A DNA stretch of 64,000 nt from assembly GCF_003989825.1 (NCBI RefSeq), contig NZ_RZHE01000005.1, forward strand, positions 18,565-82,564, given 5' to 3'. Each line of letters opens with the position of its first letter. Position 1 is the first letter of the stretch. The position numbers and the translations under genes are program-made. The stretch is from Vreelandella populi (GTDB lineage: Bacteria; Pseudomonadota; Gammaproteobacteria; Pseudomonadales; Halomonadaceae). The notes below the pieces were generated by a model. That model did no database searches, was not told the origin of the DNA, and worked only from the letters and a program-made list of their open reading frames with translations. Positions 17,408 to 29,000 of this stretch are shown in pieces.

Positions 17408-18741
17408 TGGCTAGCCGCAATCGAGTGGTATGGAGCGAGGGCCTGTTTATCAAGCCCCAGCACTTTCAGCAGCAACAGCGCAGCCTGGAAGGGCTTTTGG
17501 ATACGCGCCTCAAGGGGGTCAGCCACTACCTCTACGGATTTTTATCCCTTGAGCTTAATAACGAGTTTCTCAGCTTTGGGCGCATAGCGATCAGCCGGGC
17601 CAGCGGCGTCACGCCCGATGGGGTGGCCTTTCATTTGCCTGCAGACGACGTCGAGCCGACGCCGCTCGAGATTGATGATGCCAGCATTACCAACCAGGTG
17701 GTCTACCTGGGCCTGCCGTTGGCCACCGACGGTGTAGGTGAAGTGCGCTGGCCAGAAGATGACCTGCCAGGGCGCTACCGCCTCTCCTCGCGCAGTGTGC
17801 GCGACCTTCACTCCCAGGATGGCGCCACCGCCGAGCTTGAAGTCGCGCGGGTTTCACCGCGTCTACTGCTTGAGCGCGATGATCGCAGCGGCTATGCCTG
17901 CCTTGCCGTGGCACGTATCGTCGAGCGCCGCCCGGACGGCAGCCTGGTGCTGGATGAGCAATTCCTGCCCACGCTTTTGAACGTACAGGCGGCACCCGGC
18001 TTGCAGCGGTTCGTGGGTGAAATGGCAGGCCTGATGCGTGAACGTGCGCGCAATATCGCCCAGCGGCTTTCCACTCCTCACCAGGCAGGCGTTGCCGATG
18101 TGTCTGACTTCATGCTGCTGCAGCTGCTTAACCGCTCTCAGCCCCGTTTTCAGCATCTGGCGCGCCTGGGGCAGCTGCATCCGGAGCGTCTCTACGAGAC
18201 CATGCACGAAATTGCCTGTGAGCTGGTGACCTTTACCGATGAATCCCGGCTGCCGCCGGAGTGCCCGGCCTACGATCACGACCATCCCGAACGGGCCTTC
18301 AAGCCGTTGATGAAGATGCTGCGTCAGGCGCTTTCTACTGTGCTTGAGCCGCGAGCAGTAGCGATCCAGCTGCAGTCGCGCCGCTTTGGGCTACTGGTCG
18401 CACCGCTTTCCGATCTCAGCCTGATCGAATCTGCCGAGTTCATTCTCGCCGTGCGTGCCGACATGCCCAACGAGCGTCTGCGCAAGCTGTTCCTGCAGCA
18501 GACCAAGGTCGCCAGCGTCGAGCGTATTCGCGATCTCATCAGCCTGCAGCTGCCTGGCGTACCGCTTGAGCCGCTGCCGGTGGCTCCCCGTGAGCTGCCT
18601 TATCACGCCGGCTACACCTACTTCCAGCTGGATCGCCAGAGCGAAGCGTGGGGAATGCTTAACGGCGCCAGCGGCTTTGCGTTCCACGTGGCCGGGGAGT
18701 TCCCAGGTTTGGAAATGCAGTTCTGGGCGATCAGGAGTTAA
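17407..18741 (+). CDS. tssK: T6SS baseplate protein TssK
   Basis: TssK links the baseplate to the membrane complex. The 444-residue protein has the hallmark start VVWSEGLFIKPQHFQQQQR (residues 7-25) and the ending FHVAGEFPGLEMQFWAIR, both conserved in TssK. It is coupled to tssJ by a TAATG junction and followed by tssL after 3 bases, the usual tssJ-K-L order. Confidence 0.97.
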   Translation: MASRNRVVWSEGLFIKPQHFQQQQRSLEGLLDTRLKGVSHYLYGFLSLELNNEFLSFGRIAISRASGVTPDGVAFHLPADDVEPTPLEIDDASITNQVVYLGLPLATDGVGEVRWPEDDLPGRYRLSSRSVRDLHSQDGATAELEVARVSPRLLLERDDRSGYACLAVARIVERRPDGSLVLDEQFLPTLLNVQAAPGLQRFVGEMAGLMRERARNIAQRLSTPHQAGVADVSDFMLLQLLNRSQPRFQHLARLGQLHPERLYETMHEIACELVTFTDESRLPPECPAYDHDHPERAFKPLMKMLRQALSTVLEPRAVAIQLQSRRFGLLVAPLSDLSLIESAEFILAVRADMPNERLRKLFLQQTKVASVERIRDLISLQLPGVPLEPLPVAPRELPYHAGYTYFQLDRQSEAWGMLNGASGFAFHVAGEFPGLEMQFWAIRS

Positions 18742-18744
18742 ACC

Positions 18745-19587
18745 ATGCAACATCTTGTCACCGATGGGCAAAGCTCGACCCGCGGGCGCGCCGCGCCGCA
18801 TAAGATGCGCCACGAAGACCTAATCAACGAGCGGGGCCTTGAGCATCTTATCCATAGCCACGCCGAACAGCTCGATGCTGACGAAGACTACTGGTTCCGA
18901 CTGCGGGGGCATAACCTCAACCCCCTAGTGGATGCCGCCAGCAGTCTGCTGGGCATGGTGGTTCGCGTTCGTCAGCTCGACAGTGCAGGCGATGTCGAGC
19001 GCCTCTATCGCCAGGTGGTCGACGAAATTGCCGCCATCGAGATCGAGCTGACCGAACAGGGCTACGACCGTGCCACGCTGCTCGCCTACCGCTATGTGCT
19101 CTGCTCGTTTATCGATGAAGCGGTCATGGGCATGCCCTGGGGGCGGCAAAGCAAGTGGGCCGAACACTCGCTGCTGACCCGGTTTCATAACGAAACCTGG
19201 GGCGGAGAAAAAGTGTTCTCCATCCTGGCGCGCCTGCAGCAGGAGCCCCAGCGCTATCGTGACATGCTCGCCTTTATCTACCTGTGCCTGTGCCTTGGGT
19301 TTGAGGGCCGTTACCGCGTCATGTCTCACGGGCGCGATGAGTATGAGCAGATCGTTCGTGCTCTAGGCGACCAGCTCTCCTCACTTGAGCAGCCCGCTGA
19401 AGACACCCTGACCCAGCCGCTTAAAAACGTGGTGCAGGGGCGTTCGCAGCGCACGGCCAGCTTTCCGACCTGGGGCATCTTTGCGCTGTTCACCCTTGCC
19501 ATGGTCGCGGTGTACCTGGGCTTCTCCTGGTCGCTCGATCAGCAGGCCGAACAGATCACCACGCTTCTCAACCAACTTTATCGCTAG
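18745..19587 (+). CDS. tssL: T6SS inner-membrane protein TssL (DotU-like)
   Basis: This component of the TssJLM complex is 280 residues: a cytoplasmic helical domain (NPLVDAASSLLGMVVRVR, YVLCSFIDEAVMGMPWG, WGGEKVFSILARL are DotU blocks) followed by one C-terminal membrane anchor near residues 244-262. It ends soon after the anchor, so it is a short TssL without the periplasmic OmpA-like peptidoglycan-binding extension found in some homologues. Confidence 0.95.
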   Translation: MQHLVTDGQSSTRGRAAPHKMRHEDLINERGLEHLIHSHAEQLDADEDYWFRLRGHNLNPLVDAASSLLGMVVRVRQLDSAGDVERLYRQVVDEIAAIEIELTEQGYDRATLLAYRYVLCSFIDEAVMGMPWGRQSKWAEHSLLTRFHNETWGGEKVFSILARLQQEPQRYRDMLAFIYLCLCLGFEGRYRVMSHGRDEYEQIVRALGDQLSSLEQPAEDTLTQPLKNVVQGRSQRTASFPTWGIFALFTLAMVAVYLGFSWSLDQQAEQITTLLNQLYR

Positions 19588-19595
19588 GAGTTACC

Positions 19596-22244
19596 ATGCT
19601 CAGGGTAGAGCTACCGGCACTTATTGATCGCCTTAACATCATTGCTCGCCAAGGGCTTGAGCAAGCGGCCGTGCTTTGCGCCCAGCAGCAAGCGCCTGAA
19701 GTAACCGCCGGGCATCTGCTTCAGGCGATGCTCGACCAGCCGCTATGTGATGTGCGCTGCATCTGTGAAAGCCTCACGGTCGATACGGCCGCCTTGCGTG
19801 CCCAGTTGGCAGAAGAGACGCGCCCGCCGCGCAACCTGGAAATAGCGACGCCCAGCTTTTCACCGTTACTCGTCGAGTTGCTGCAGGATGCATGGCTGCT
19901 GGCATCCACCGAATATCAGCACCAAACCTTACGTAGTGGCACCATATTTACTGCGCTGCTGCACAATCCGGAGCGCTACCTGGGCGTCGGTTCCGTGCGG
20001 CTGCTTTCCGAGATCAACCGGGAAAATTTGCGCCGCCACCTCAATCGCCTGACCGCCGACTCGGCAGAAGCACCGCAAGAGGCGGACGCCAGCGCCCAGC
20101 GTACCGGTACCTCTGGCCCAAGCGATGACAGCGCGCTTGGCCGCTTTGCCACCTCGCTCACCGAGCAGGCGCGCAACGGCGAGCTGGACCCGGTGCTCGG
20201 CCGCGACCCTGAAATCGATCAAATGCTTGATATCCTGGGACGTCGGCGCAAGAACAACCCAATCGTGATCGGCGATGCTGGCGTTGGCAAAAGCGCTGTG
20301 GTGGAAGGGCTGGCCGCGCGTATCGTGGCAGGCCAGGTGCCCACCGCCCTGGCGGGTGTAGAGCTTTTAACACTAGACCTGGGCGCGTTGCAGGCAGGGG
20401 CCGCCGTAAAAGGCGAGTTTGAAAAACGTCTCAAGGCCGTGATCGATGAGGTCAAGAACGCCCCGCGCCCGACGCTGCTGTTTATCGATGAAGCGCATAC
20501 GCTGATTGGCGCGGGTAATCAGGAGGGCGGGGGCGACGCTGCCAACTTGCTGAAACCGGCGCTGGCGCGTGGTGAGCTGCGCACGATTGCCGCGACCACC
20601 TGGCGCGAGTACAAGAAGTACTTCGAGAAGGACCCGGCGCTTTCGCGGCGCTTCCAGCCTGTGGCACTTTCCGAACCCAGCGTTGAGCAGGCTTTGGTGA
20701 TTCTACGCGGGCTGCGGGACGTGTATGAGCGCGCTCATGGCGTACTCATCGGCGATAGCGGCCTGCGCGCCGCGGCATCGCTTTCTGCCCGCTATCTGGC
20801 CGGGCGACAACTGCCCGATAAAGCCATCGACGTGCTGGATACGGCGTGCACGCGCCTGGCGCAAGCGCTGGATACACCGCCGCGCAAGTTGAGCCACCTG
20901 CAAAGCGAATACACCGCCGCCCTGCGCGAGCGCGACCAGCTGGCCCGTGAAAAACTGCTGGGCCGCGAGCCGGATGCCTCGATGGGCCAGGCGCTCACTG
21001 AGCGTCTGGCGGCACTTGAAGCCGAGCTCGCTACCCTGGAAGCCGCCTGGCAGGAGCAGCGTGAATGCGTCGACGCTATCGTCACGCTGCACCGCCAGTT
21101 GTTGGATGCCGATGTCGCAAGCGAAAGTAACCAAGACGATGAGCAGCCGACCGAGCCGCGCTCGCCCGAACAGCTACACGCAGAGCTTGCCGAACGCGAG
21201 CAGCAACTGACGCGCCTGCAGCAGGCCCATGCGCTGGTGAACCCAAGCGTTGAAGAAGCCCAGATTGCCCAGGTCATCGGTGACTGGACGGGGGTGCCGG
21301 TAGAGCGCATGACCAGTGATGAACTGACGCGCCTGACCGAACTCCCTACGCATCTGGGTAGCCTGATCAAGGGGCAGGACATTGCGATCGAGCGGGTGCA
21401 CCGCCATCTGCTGACCGCGCGTGCGGATCTGCGCCGCCCGGGCCGCCCCTTGGGGGCCTTCCTGCTCGTCGGCCCAAGCGGCGTGGGCAAAACGGAAACC
21501 GTGGTGCAGATCGCTGAGCAGCTGTACGGCGGCCGCCAGTTCCTGACCACCATCAATATGTCCGAATACCAGGAGAAGCACACGGTCTCCCGGCTGATCG
21601 GCTCGCCCCCTGGCTATGTCGGGTTTGGTGAAGGCGGGCTTTTGACCGAAGCCATCCGTCAACGCCCTTACTCGGTCGTTCTGCTGGATGAAGTGGAAAA
21701 AGCCCACCCGGATGTGCTCAACCTCTTCTATCAGGCGTTCGACAAGGGCGAGCTTGCTGATGGCGAAGGGCGGCTGATCGATTGCAAGAACGTGCTCTTC
21801 TTCCTTACCTCCAATCTGGGCTATGAAGCGATCGTTACTCACAGCGAGGATGCCTCGGCTCTGGATGAAGCGCTTTACCCAGAGCTTGCCGAGTTCTTCA
21901 AGCCGGCCCTGCTGGCGCGCATGGAAGTGGTGCCTTACCTGCCGCTCAATGGCGATACGCTGCGCGATATCGTCAACGCCAAGCTCACGACCTTGGCCAC
22001 GCGCATCCGTGAACGCCACCGCCAGGCCGAGGTAGTGCTGGAAGACGCCTTGGCCGAAGCCATATGCGCGCGGGCCACGCGCAGCGAAAATGGCGCGCGC
22101 ATGCTTGAATCGGTCATCGATGGCGAGCTGCTGCCGCCGCTTTCAAGGGCCTTGCTTGAGCGCATGGCACGCCGCGAGACGGTTTCCAGCGTGGTGCTGG
22201 GAGTAGACCCCAAAAACGGCACCTTCACCGCAGAGGTTGCCTAG
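19596..22244 (+). CDS. clpV: T6SS sheath-recycling ATPase ClpV (TssH)
   Basis: This Hsp100 ATPase disassembles contracted TssBC sheaths. The 882-residue protein has an N domain, Walker A motifs GDAGVGKS (226-233) and GPSGVGKT (626-633), Walker B pairs ([21 protein letters not shown]) and a middle coiled-coil region. The stretch LNLFYQAFDKG distinguishes ClpV from ClpB, whose own gene lies at 55.4 kb. The ATG is 8 bases after tssL behind an AGGAG site. The T6SS context makes the ClpV assignment secure. Confidence 0.96.
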   Translation: MLRVELPALIDRLNIIARQGLEQAAVLCAQQQAPEVTAGHLLQAMLDQPLCDVRCICESLTVDTAALRAQLAEETRPPRNLEIATPSFSPLLVELLQDAWLLASTEYQHQTLRSGTIFTALLHNPERYLGVGSVRLLSEINRENLRRHLNRLTADSAEAPQEADASAQRTGTSGPSDDSALGRFATSLTEQARNGELDPVLGRDPEIDQMLDILGRRRKNNPIVIGDAGVGKSAVVEGLAARIVAGQVPTALAGVELLTLDLGALQAGAAVKGEFEKRLKAVIDEVKNAPRPTLLFIDEAHTLIGAGNQEGGGDAANLLKPALARGELRTIAATTWREYKKYFEKDPALSRRFQPVALSEPSVEQALVILRGLRDVYERAHGVLIGDSGLRAAASLSARYLAGRQLPDKAIDVLDTACTRLAQALDTPPRKLSHLQSEYTAALRERDQLAREKLLGREPDASMGQALTERLAALEAELATLEAAWQEQRECVDAIVTLHRQLLDADVASESNQDDEQPTEPRSPEQLHAELAEREQQLTRLQQAHALVNPSVEEAQIAQVIGDWTGVPVERMTSDELTRLTELPTHLGSLIKGQDIAIERVHRHLLTARADLRRPGRPLGAFLLVGPSGVGKTETVVQIAEQLYGGRQFLTTINMSEYQEKHTVSRLIGSPPGYVGFGEGGLLTEAIRQRPYSVVLLDEVEKAHPDVLNLFYQAFDKGELADGEGRLIDCKNVLFFLTSNLGYEAIVTHSEDASALDEALYPELAEFFKPALLARMEVVPYLPLNGDTLRDIVNAKLTTLATRIRERHRQAEVVLEDALAEAICARATRSENGARMLESVIDGELLPPLSRALLERMARRETVSSVVLGVDPKNGTFTAEVA

Positions 22245-22247
22245 CCC

Positions 22248-23852
22248 ATGACGCAGCCCGTTGCCCCTACCGCCGCTGGCTCGGCGCTATCCGTCGAGCT
22301 TTCGGCCATGCCGTTGGCGCTGACGCTGGTGGAGAGCCACTGCGCGGCGACGCTACGCCAGCGTTCGGCCACGCTGTTAAAGCGCCATTTAGGGCTTGTG
22401 ATGGCGGAGTGCCTTTACATCGATGGCAGCGGGCGCTGGTTGGGCCGTGACGGTGATGAGGACCAGTTCGACTGCGGCGATTTTCATCACCCTTATGCCC
22501 ACGTTATCCGCAGTGGCAAGCCGTTGACACTGAGCGTTGCCGATGCACGTATTCGCCTGGATCACCCAGGCTTTCAGGCCCAGGTAGCAACGCTTGGGTC
22601 TGCGCTGCATCTTCACATACGGCCGCTGCGCGGGGTCGAGGGCGGGCGTGAATGGCTAGGAGTGATGCTGCTGGCAGGGACGTCGGCAAGGTTGAAGGCG
22701 CTGGCGGAAGACACCGGCATGGCGGCTTTTGAAGCACTGCTGTGCCGGCTATGGATGCGCCTTGCCCGCGAGCAGGGCGAGCGGCACCGCTCGCAGATCC
22801 TGCAGGACTCCTTGGCCAAGCTCAACGATGGCACGCGGCGCCAGGCGCTGGCCGACCAGCTGGCCGAGGACCTGCTCGGCCAATCTGCCGCTATGCAGGC
22901 ACTGCGCCGGCATATCGTGCGGGCGGCAGAGACAAACCTGGCGGTGCTGTTACAAGGCGAAACCGGCACCGGCAAGGATCGCGTGGCGCGCGCCATGCAT
23001 CAGCTCTCGGCGCGGGCGAAAGGCCCCTTCATGGCGATCAACTGCGCCGCGATTCCCGAGGCGCTGCTGGAGTCCGAGCTGTTTGGGCATGGCAAGGGCG
23101 CTTTTTCAGGAGCGGATCACGCCCGCGAAGGCCTTATCAGCCAAGCTGATGGCGGCACGCTGTTTCTCGATGAGATCGGCGACATGCCGCTGGCCCTGCA
23201 GGCCAAACTGCTGCGCGTACTTGAAAGCGGCCGTTACCGCCCGCTGGGGGAAAACGAAGAGCGCTGTGCCGACCTGCGTGTGGTGGCGGCAACGCATCAG
23301 CCCTTGCGTGAGCAGATCAAAAAGCAGCGATTTCGTGCCGATCTCTACTACCGCCTAGGCCAATTCCCCATCACCCTGCCGCCCTTGAATGAGCGCCGCG
23401 ACGATATCGCTCAGCTGGCGCAGGCCTTCATCACCGATTTCTGCGTACGGGAAGGGCGCGACGAGATGGGTATTACACCCGCCGCATTGCGGCTGCTTTA
23501 TCGCCGGGATTACCCGGGCAACGTACGCGAGCTTAAAAACGTGATCGATTACGCCTGCGCGATGACGCCCAACGGCGCCGACATCGACACCTATCTGCTG
23601 CCCGGCGAACAGGATAGCCAGGTTGCAGACAGCAGCCTGGATGACGTGGCGGCCCCAGTTGAAGAGATGCCGCTTGCGCTGCCAGGTGACATTGATGATC
23701 TGCGTCAGACGCTGCGTGATATCGAATCCACCATTATCCGCCAGCGGTTGCGTCTTTTTGGAGGCAATCGCGCCCAGGCGGCGCAAAGTCTGGGGCTGCC
23801 CAAGCGAACGTTGGCCCATAAATGTCAGCTACTGGAACTGGATATCAAATGA
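22248..23852 (+). CDS. vasH: Sigma-54-dependent T6SS activator VasH
   Basis: The 534-residue enhancer-binding protein has a GAF-like N-terminal sensor region (to about residue 200), a sigma-54 AAA+ domain with Walker A GETGTGKD (237-244) and Walker [12 protein letters not shown], and a C-terminal Fis-type helix-turn-helix ([19 protein letters not shown]). The sigma-54 contact loop reads GAFSGA at 284-289 instead of the usual GAFTGA, a conservative change. In Vibrio cholerae VasH drives hcp operons with sigma-54. The hcp promoter here carries a matching -24/-12 element and palindromes. vasI starts by ATGA overlap. Confidence 0.94.
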   Translation: MTQPVAPTAAGSALSVELSAMPLALTLVESHCAATLRQRSATLLKRHLGLVMAECLYIDGSGRWLGRDGDEDQFDCGDFHHPYAHVIRSGKPLTLSVADARIRLDHPGFQAQVATLGSALHLHIRPLRGVEGGREWLGVMLLAGTSARLKALAEDTGMAAFEALLCRLWMRLAREQGERHRSQILQDSLAKLNDGTRRQALADQLAEDLLGQSAAMQALRRHIVRAAETNLAVLLQGETGTGKDRVARAMHQLSARAKGPFMAINCAAIPEALLESELFGHGKGAFSGADHAREGLISQADGGTLFLDEIGDMPLALQAKLLRVLESGRYRPLGENEERCADLRVVAATHQPLREQIKKQRFRADLYYRLGQFPITLPPLNERRDDIAQLAQAFITDFCVREGRDEMGITPAALRLLYRRDYPGNVRELKNVIDYACAMTPNGADIDTYLLPGEQDSQVADSSLDDVAAPVEEMPLALPGDIDDLRQTLRDIESTIIRQRLRLFGGNRAQAAQSLGLPKRTLAHKCQLLELDIK

Positions 23853-24502
23853 ACGCGATGCTGCTAAAACGCCAGTGGACAATCGGGGGCTTGCTGATGC
23901 TCTGCCTGTTGGCCTGTCCCCCTTCCCAGGCCGGTGAGCAAGACACGCGGCTCAAGAGCGCCCAGACCTGCGCGGAAGAAACCTCCCGCCTGGAGCGCCT
24001 GAACTGTTACGACGCGCTCTTTCTGGAAGCCAATGTCAGCGTTGACGACGACGAGCTGCCTGCGCTATGGCAAGCCATTGAGCGCCAGGAGGCCGCAAGG
24101 CCCGATGAAAACGTCGGTCTGATAGTGCACGAAGCAGGGGATAGCGTACGGGTTAGCGTGCCGGCGCTTGGCACGACCCCGCCCAGACCCATCATGGTGA
24201 TGGCCTGTGAAAGGCTGATCACCCGCTTCCAGCTGCATCTGCCCACACCCATCAGTGGCGCACGCGTGGATCTGCGGTTAACGGGAGGCGGGCATACGGT
24301 GCAGCAGCAGTGGCGCGTACGCGACGCGGGCCGGGTGGTCAGTGGCGGGCGAGGCTTGCCCGCCATCGACACGCTTCGCCAGCTGCTGGGTGCCGAGGAA
24401 GTCACGCTACATAGCGACGTAGCGGAGCTTGATGGGCTGCGTTTCAACGTGGCGGGGCTGCGTCAGGAAATTGCTCCGCTGCGCGAAGCGTGCCGCTGGT
24501 AA
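23849..24502 (+). CDS. vasI: T6SS-associated protein VasI (VC_A0118-like)
   Basis: The 217-residue exported protein has an N-terminal signal with hydrophobic [11 protein letters not shown]. The LLAC at residues 20-23 resembles a lipobox, but a signal peptidase I site after SQA is equally plausible. The mature part starts with a short motif ([18 protein letters not shown]) typical of the VasI/TagO group, followed by a beta-rich domain. Position between vasH and tssA is conserved in Vibrio-type clusters. Its exact function is not settled; periplasmic assembly roles are proposed for the family. Confidence 0.82.
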   Translation: MNAMLLKRQWTIGGLLMLCLLACPPSQAGEQDTRLKSAQTCAEETSRLERLNCYDALFLEANVSVDDDELPALWQAIERQEAARPDENVGLIVHEAGDSVRVSVPALGTTPPRPIMVMACERLITRFQLHLPTPISGARVDLRLTGGGHTVQQQWRVRDAGRVVSGGRGLPAIDTLRQLLGAEEVTLHSDVAELDGLRFNVAGLRQEIAPLREACRW

Positions 24503-24512
24503 GGGAGGTTTA

Positions 24513-25970
24513 ATGCGAATTACTGCCGAGTCACACCTAGACCCCTTGCTGGCCCCGCTGCCCGCTAACGCCGAGGGCGCATCGGTAGGCGAGCCGGTGG
24601 AAGATAGCAGCGACTATCTGACGCTGGATGAGGAAATGATGAAGATTGGCTCGCTTCAGCACGCCAATGTGCAGTGGGAGACCGCCGAGACGCTGGCCAT
24701 CCGCCTGCTAAGCGAGCGCAGCAAGGACCTGAAAGTGTTGGGCCACCTGATGCACTGCATGCAGCACGGAGGCAATGGCGTGCGTTTTGCGCTCTCGCTG
24801 CGCCTGCTGGCCCGAAGCATTGCCCAGCCTTGGTGGGAGCACGCCTACCCGTTTGCAGGAAAACGCGGTGCCAAGATGCGCCCCCGGCTGTTTCAACAGC
24901 TGATCCAGCGCAGCATCAAACTTGTATCGACGCTCGATTTTCATAATGCCGAGGATGAGTTTGACGCCTGCCAGGCTTCGCTGACAGAACTTGAGCACCA
25001 AGTGGCCGAGAAGGCGTTGCCGGATGAGGCCCTGACTGAGCTAAGCCGCCAGCTAAAGGCCAAGCGACCAACCCAGCAGGCTGCTCAGAGCGCTTCTCCG
25101 TCATCGGCTGGCGAGCAATCGACAAGCCAGCCGGCGGCTCGCCAGGAGCAGGCGACCACCACGCCTTCGGCGGCCAAGGCGCCCGAGCTGCGCCTTGAGG
25201 CGGGCAACGAGCGTTCGAACCGCCAGGCGCTGCTCAAGATGGCGGAGTTTCTGGGCGAGCAGTCACCGGGCGAACCGCTGGCATACCGCCTGCGCCGCTA
25301 TGCGGTATGGAGCACGATTCAAGCGCTGCCCGCGGCCAAGGAGAACGGCAAGACCGAGCTTGCGCCGGTCTCGGCGGATCGCGTTGCCGACTACCGCGAA
25401 GCGCTTGCCAAAGGGGGCGACAACGAACTGTGGCAGCGGATCGAGAATAGCCTGGCGCTAAGCCCCTATTGGCTGGAAGGCCACCGCTTGAGCGCCGGGC
25501 TTGCCAAACAGCTTGGCCACTCCCGCTGTGCCGAGGCGATCCGTGATGAAACGCAACGGTTCGTGGAGCGCCTGCCGGGTATCGAGGCGCTCACTTTCAA
25601 CAGCGGTGCTTCATTCGTCGATGAAGAAACGACGCGTTGGCTATACAGCAACGAAAACAGTGGTGGCGCGACGGGTGGCGGTAGCGAGGCTTGGCACGCT
25701 GGGCTTGAAGAGGCACGCGAAGCCGTGGCGAGCGGGGATCTCGGCACGGCACTCAAGGTGCTTGATCAGGGCTTAAGCAGTGCCAGAACGCCGCGGGAAA
25801 GCGCGTACTGGCGCCTGGCCAGCGCGGATCTGCTGCATGAGACCGGGCTTGAAAGCCTGGCACAGCAACACTACCGCACGCTGCACCAAACGGTAACGGA
25901 ACTGGCACTAGAGCAGTGGGAACCCGCGCTGGTATCGCGCCTGAAAGCCGCAATTCAAGAAACGCACTGA
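24513..25970 (+). CDS. tssA: T6SS cap/assembly protein TssA (VasJ-type)
   Basis: TssA coordinates tail assembly with the baseplate and sheath. The 485-residue protein has an N-terminal ImpA_N domain (about 10-130, with LMHCMQHGGNGVRFALSLRL and WWEHAYPF), a low-complexity Gln/Ser/Ala linker (about 185-225) and a C-terminal VasJ-like domain (from about residue 230). I chose ATG 24513 behind a GGGAGG ribosome site; the frame is open further upstream only within vasI. tssM follows after 37 bases. Confidence 0.93.
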   Translation: MRITAESHLDPLLAPLPANAEGASVGEPVEDSSDYLTLDEEMMKIGSLQHANVQWETAETLAIRLLSERSKDLKVLGHLMHCMQHGGNGVRFALSLRLLARSIAQPWWEHAYPFAGKRGAKMRPRLFQQLIQRSIKLVSTLDFHNAEDEFDACQASLTELEHQVAEKALPDEALTELSRQLKAKRPTQQAAQSASPSSAGEQSTSQPAARQEQATTTPSAAKAPELRLEAGNERSNRQALLKMAEFLGEQSPGEPLAYRLRRYAVWSTIQALPAAKENGKTELAPVSADRVADYREALAKGGDNELWQRIENSLALSPYWLEGHRLSAGLAKQLGHSRCAEAIRDETQRFVERLPGIEALTFNSGASFVDEETTRWLYSNENSGGATGGGSEAWHAGLEEAREAVASGDLGTALKVLDQGLSSARTPRESAYWRLASADLLHETGLESLAQQHYRTLHQTVTELALEQWEPALVSRLKAAIQETH

Positions 25971-26007
25971 CAACGGTCAATATTAAAGGGACGAGGGATA
26001 AAGGCTA

Positions 26008-29000
26008 ATGTGGTCAACCATAACGTCGAAGCTGAGCCGCTGGGTGCCTGGCTTGTCGCGGGCGCAAACAGCAAAAAACCGAGCCAACGCGCACGGTAAT
26101 AAGGCCAAGGGACTTTTGCGCCTCTCAACGCTGCTTTGGGCAGTGCTGCTGGTCATTCTGGTAGTGGCTATCTGGTGGTGGGGGCCTGGCTGGGAAGTGC
26201 GCGGCGTGATGCCGCTGGCCCCGCTTACCAACCGCCTGCTGGCAACACTTGCGGTCGTCACGGTAGTGGCCGTTATCTGGGGGGTACGCCTTGCCCGGCG
26301 GCTGCGCGCTCTGGATGACGAGCGCCAACTGGAAGAGTCGCGCCTGCAGGACCCCATCATGTCCCAAGTGGAGCGCCAGGAAGACTCGCTCAATCAGGTA
26401 CTCAACGAGCTTACCGACAGCCTGGGTGGCAGCAACAGCCGTTATCGCTTGCCCTGGTACCTGGTGATGGGCGTCGAGAACGCCGGCAAAACCAGCCTGA
26501 TCAACCGCTCGGGCCAGAACTTCGCCCTGACCCACGTCATGAAGGCTTCGGGCCAGAGCAGCAAGCAGGGCCAGCTCGGTTTTGATTGGTGGATCGGTGA
26601 CAAGGCGGTATTGATTGACCCGGATGGTGAGCTGCTGACCCAGGGCGCGATGGAAGGGGGCGAACCCCAGGAACTCCAGCGCCGGTTATGGGACCACTTC
26701 GTCGGCTGGCTGGAGCATAACCGCCCCCAGCGCCCGCTGGATGGCGTGGTGCTGGTGCTGGACCTTGCCCGCCTGAGCCATGCCCAGGTAGCCGTTCGCA
26801 AGGCCTACTCGGCGCTGCTGCGCAGCCGGCTGCGTGAGCTGATGGAGCGCCACGGCACCCGCCTGCCGGTGTACGTCACGTTCAGCAAAATGGACCTGCT
26901 GCACGGCTTTGATGACTTCTTCCGCCACTACTCCCGCGCTGCCCGACGGGCGCCGCTAGGGTTCACGTTCACCCCGGCATCCATGAATACCCCCGGCAAG
27001 TGGGAAGCGGAATTCGAAGCTGATTACGACGCCATGCTGGCGCGCTTGAATCAACTGATGCCCACCATGCTTTCCGAGTGCCGCGACCGTGAAGAGCGCG
27101 AATCGGTCTTTCGTTTTGTACGTCAACTGGCAGGGCTGCGCGAGGTGCTGTTCGGCTTCTTGACCGAAGGGCTCTCCAGCGACCGTTTTTCAACGGCGGC
27201 CATGGTGCGTGGCACCTATTTCACCTCGGTGTACCAGCAGGGCGTGCCGGAAGACCCGTTCGTGGATGCCGCGGCCCGGCGCTACGGAATGGATGACAGT
27301 GTTCAGCCCGCGCATCGGGCCACACGCAGCGCGCTTTATTTTACTGAAGAGCTGTTCGACAAGGTCATTTACCCCGAAGCGGGGCTTGCCGGCGACAATG
27401 CTCGCGTTACCCAGCGGCGCCAGCGCATGCGCAAGGCAAGCCTGGCGGCGTGCCTGGTGCTGGGCGTTATTCTGGTCGGCGGCTGGACACACTTCTATCA
27501 GAAAAACAGTGTGTCGCTTGCCGCAGTTGAACAGCGCGCGGAAACCTTCCTGGCCACTCAGCCGGAAGCGTTCCAGAGCGATGACCCGACCGGTTTTGAA
27601 CTTCTCGACCCGCTCGACCGGTTGCGCCATGCCCTGGAAACCTTTGACGGGTACCGCACGCATACGCCGTATCTGGCGGACATGGGACTGTATCAGGGCC
27701 ATGTGATTGGTGCCCAGGTAGAGCGCGCCTATCTTGCCATGCTGGAGCGTCAGTTCCTGCCGGCACTGATGATCGGCATCATGGACGACATGAACCGCGC
27801 CGAAGACGGCAGCAATGCCAAGCTTTCTCTATTGCGCGTGCTGCGCATGATGTCGGATGCCAGCGGCCGCCAGCCGGAGCGTGTCGAACGTTTCATGGCC
27901 CAACGCTGGCAGGGCAACTTTCCCCAGCAGGGCGAGGTTCAGCGGCGTCTGTTGATGCACCTGCACTACGCGCTCGAGCATAGCGATCTGGAAGGCCGTA
28001 TTGCTGAAGGTAGCCCGAGCGCTGAGCGGGCCATGGCGCCGCTTCAGGGAAGCATCGCCGCCGCCCAACAGGAGCTTTCACGCCAGCCCATCGACGAGCG
28101 CGTTTACGCTGCCTTGAAGGCGTCCGGAAACCGCCAAGGCGAGCCGCTGGATCTGCGCCGCAGTGTGGGCACGCTGTTCAACACCGTGTTCATGTCGCAC
28201 AACGATGACCCGGAGAATGTGCGCCTGCCGCATCTGCTCACCCGCGATGGCTTTGAGAACTACTTCCTGCAAGAGCTTGACCGGGCGACGGAGCTTGCCC
28301 TGATCGACGCCTGGGTGCTCGGCCAGCGCGATAACATCAACTTCAGCGAGGCCGACCGGCAACAGCTGCAAGTGGCCCTGCGTGAGCATTATGTAGGGGA
28401 TTACCATGCCAGCTGGCGCGATGCCCTGCGTGATACCCAGCTAGTGCCACTGCCCGATATTCATCAGGCCATTGTGGTGGCAGACGCCCTGGTGGGCAGT
28501 CAGCGTCCGCTTGACAGGTTGTTGGCCGCGGTGGAGCGCAATACCAGCCTCTACCCCGAACTCCCCGAAGATGACGAGCAGGCCCGCGAGGCGTTGCGCC
28601 AATCCCAGCGTTATCAGCTGGCATTTGCCATCGAGCAGCCGTTCACGCCGATCAATCAGCTGAGCCAGGCGCGCAACGACAACCCCTCTTCACTCGAGGA
28701 GATCAAAGCCGCCGTGACGGCGCTGCGCGATTACCTGATGGAGATCGAAGAGTCGAGCAATGCCGGGCGTGCCGCCTTCGTCAGCGTGCGTGACCGCCTG
28801 TCGCTGCGCGGTAACGACCCCATCTACAACCTGCAGCGCATTGCCGACAGCACACCAGAGCCGGTGGGCCGCATGCTGCACAACCTGGCCGACCAGAGCT
28901 GGCAGCTGATGATGGTCAGCGCTACGCGCCATCTTGAAAGCCAGTGGCTGGATGACGTGGTCGCACCCTATCAAGAGCGCCTGGCGGGCCGCTATCCGTT

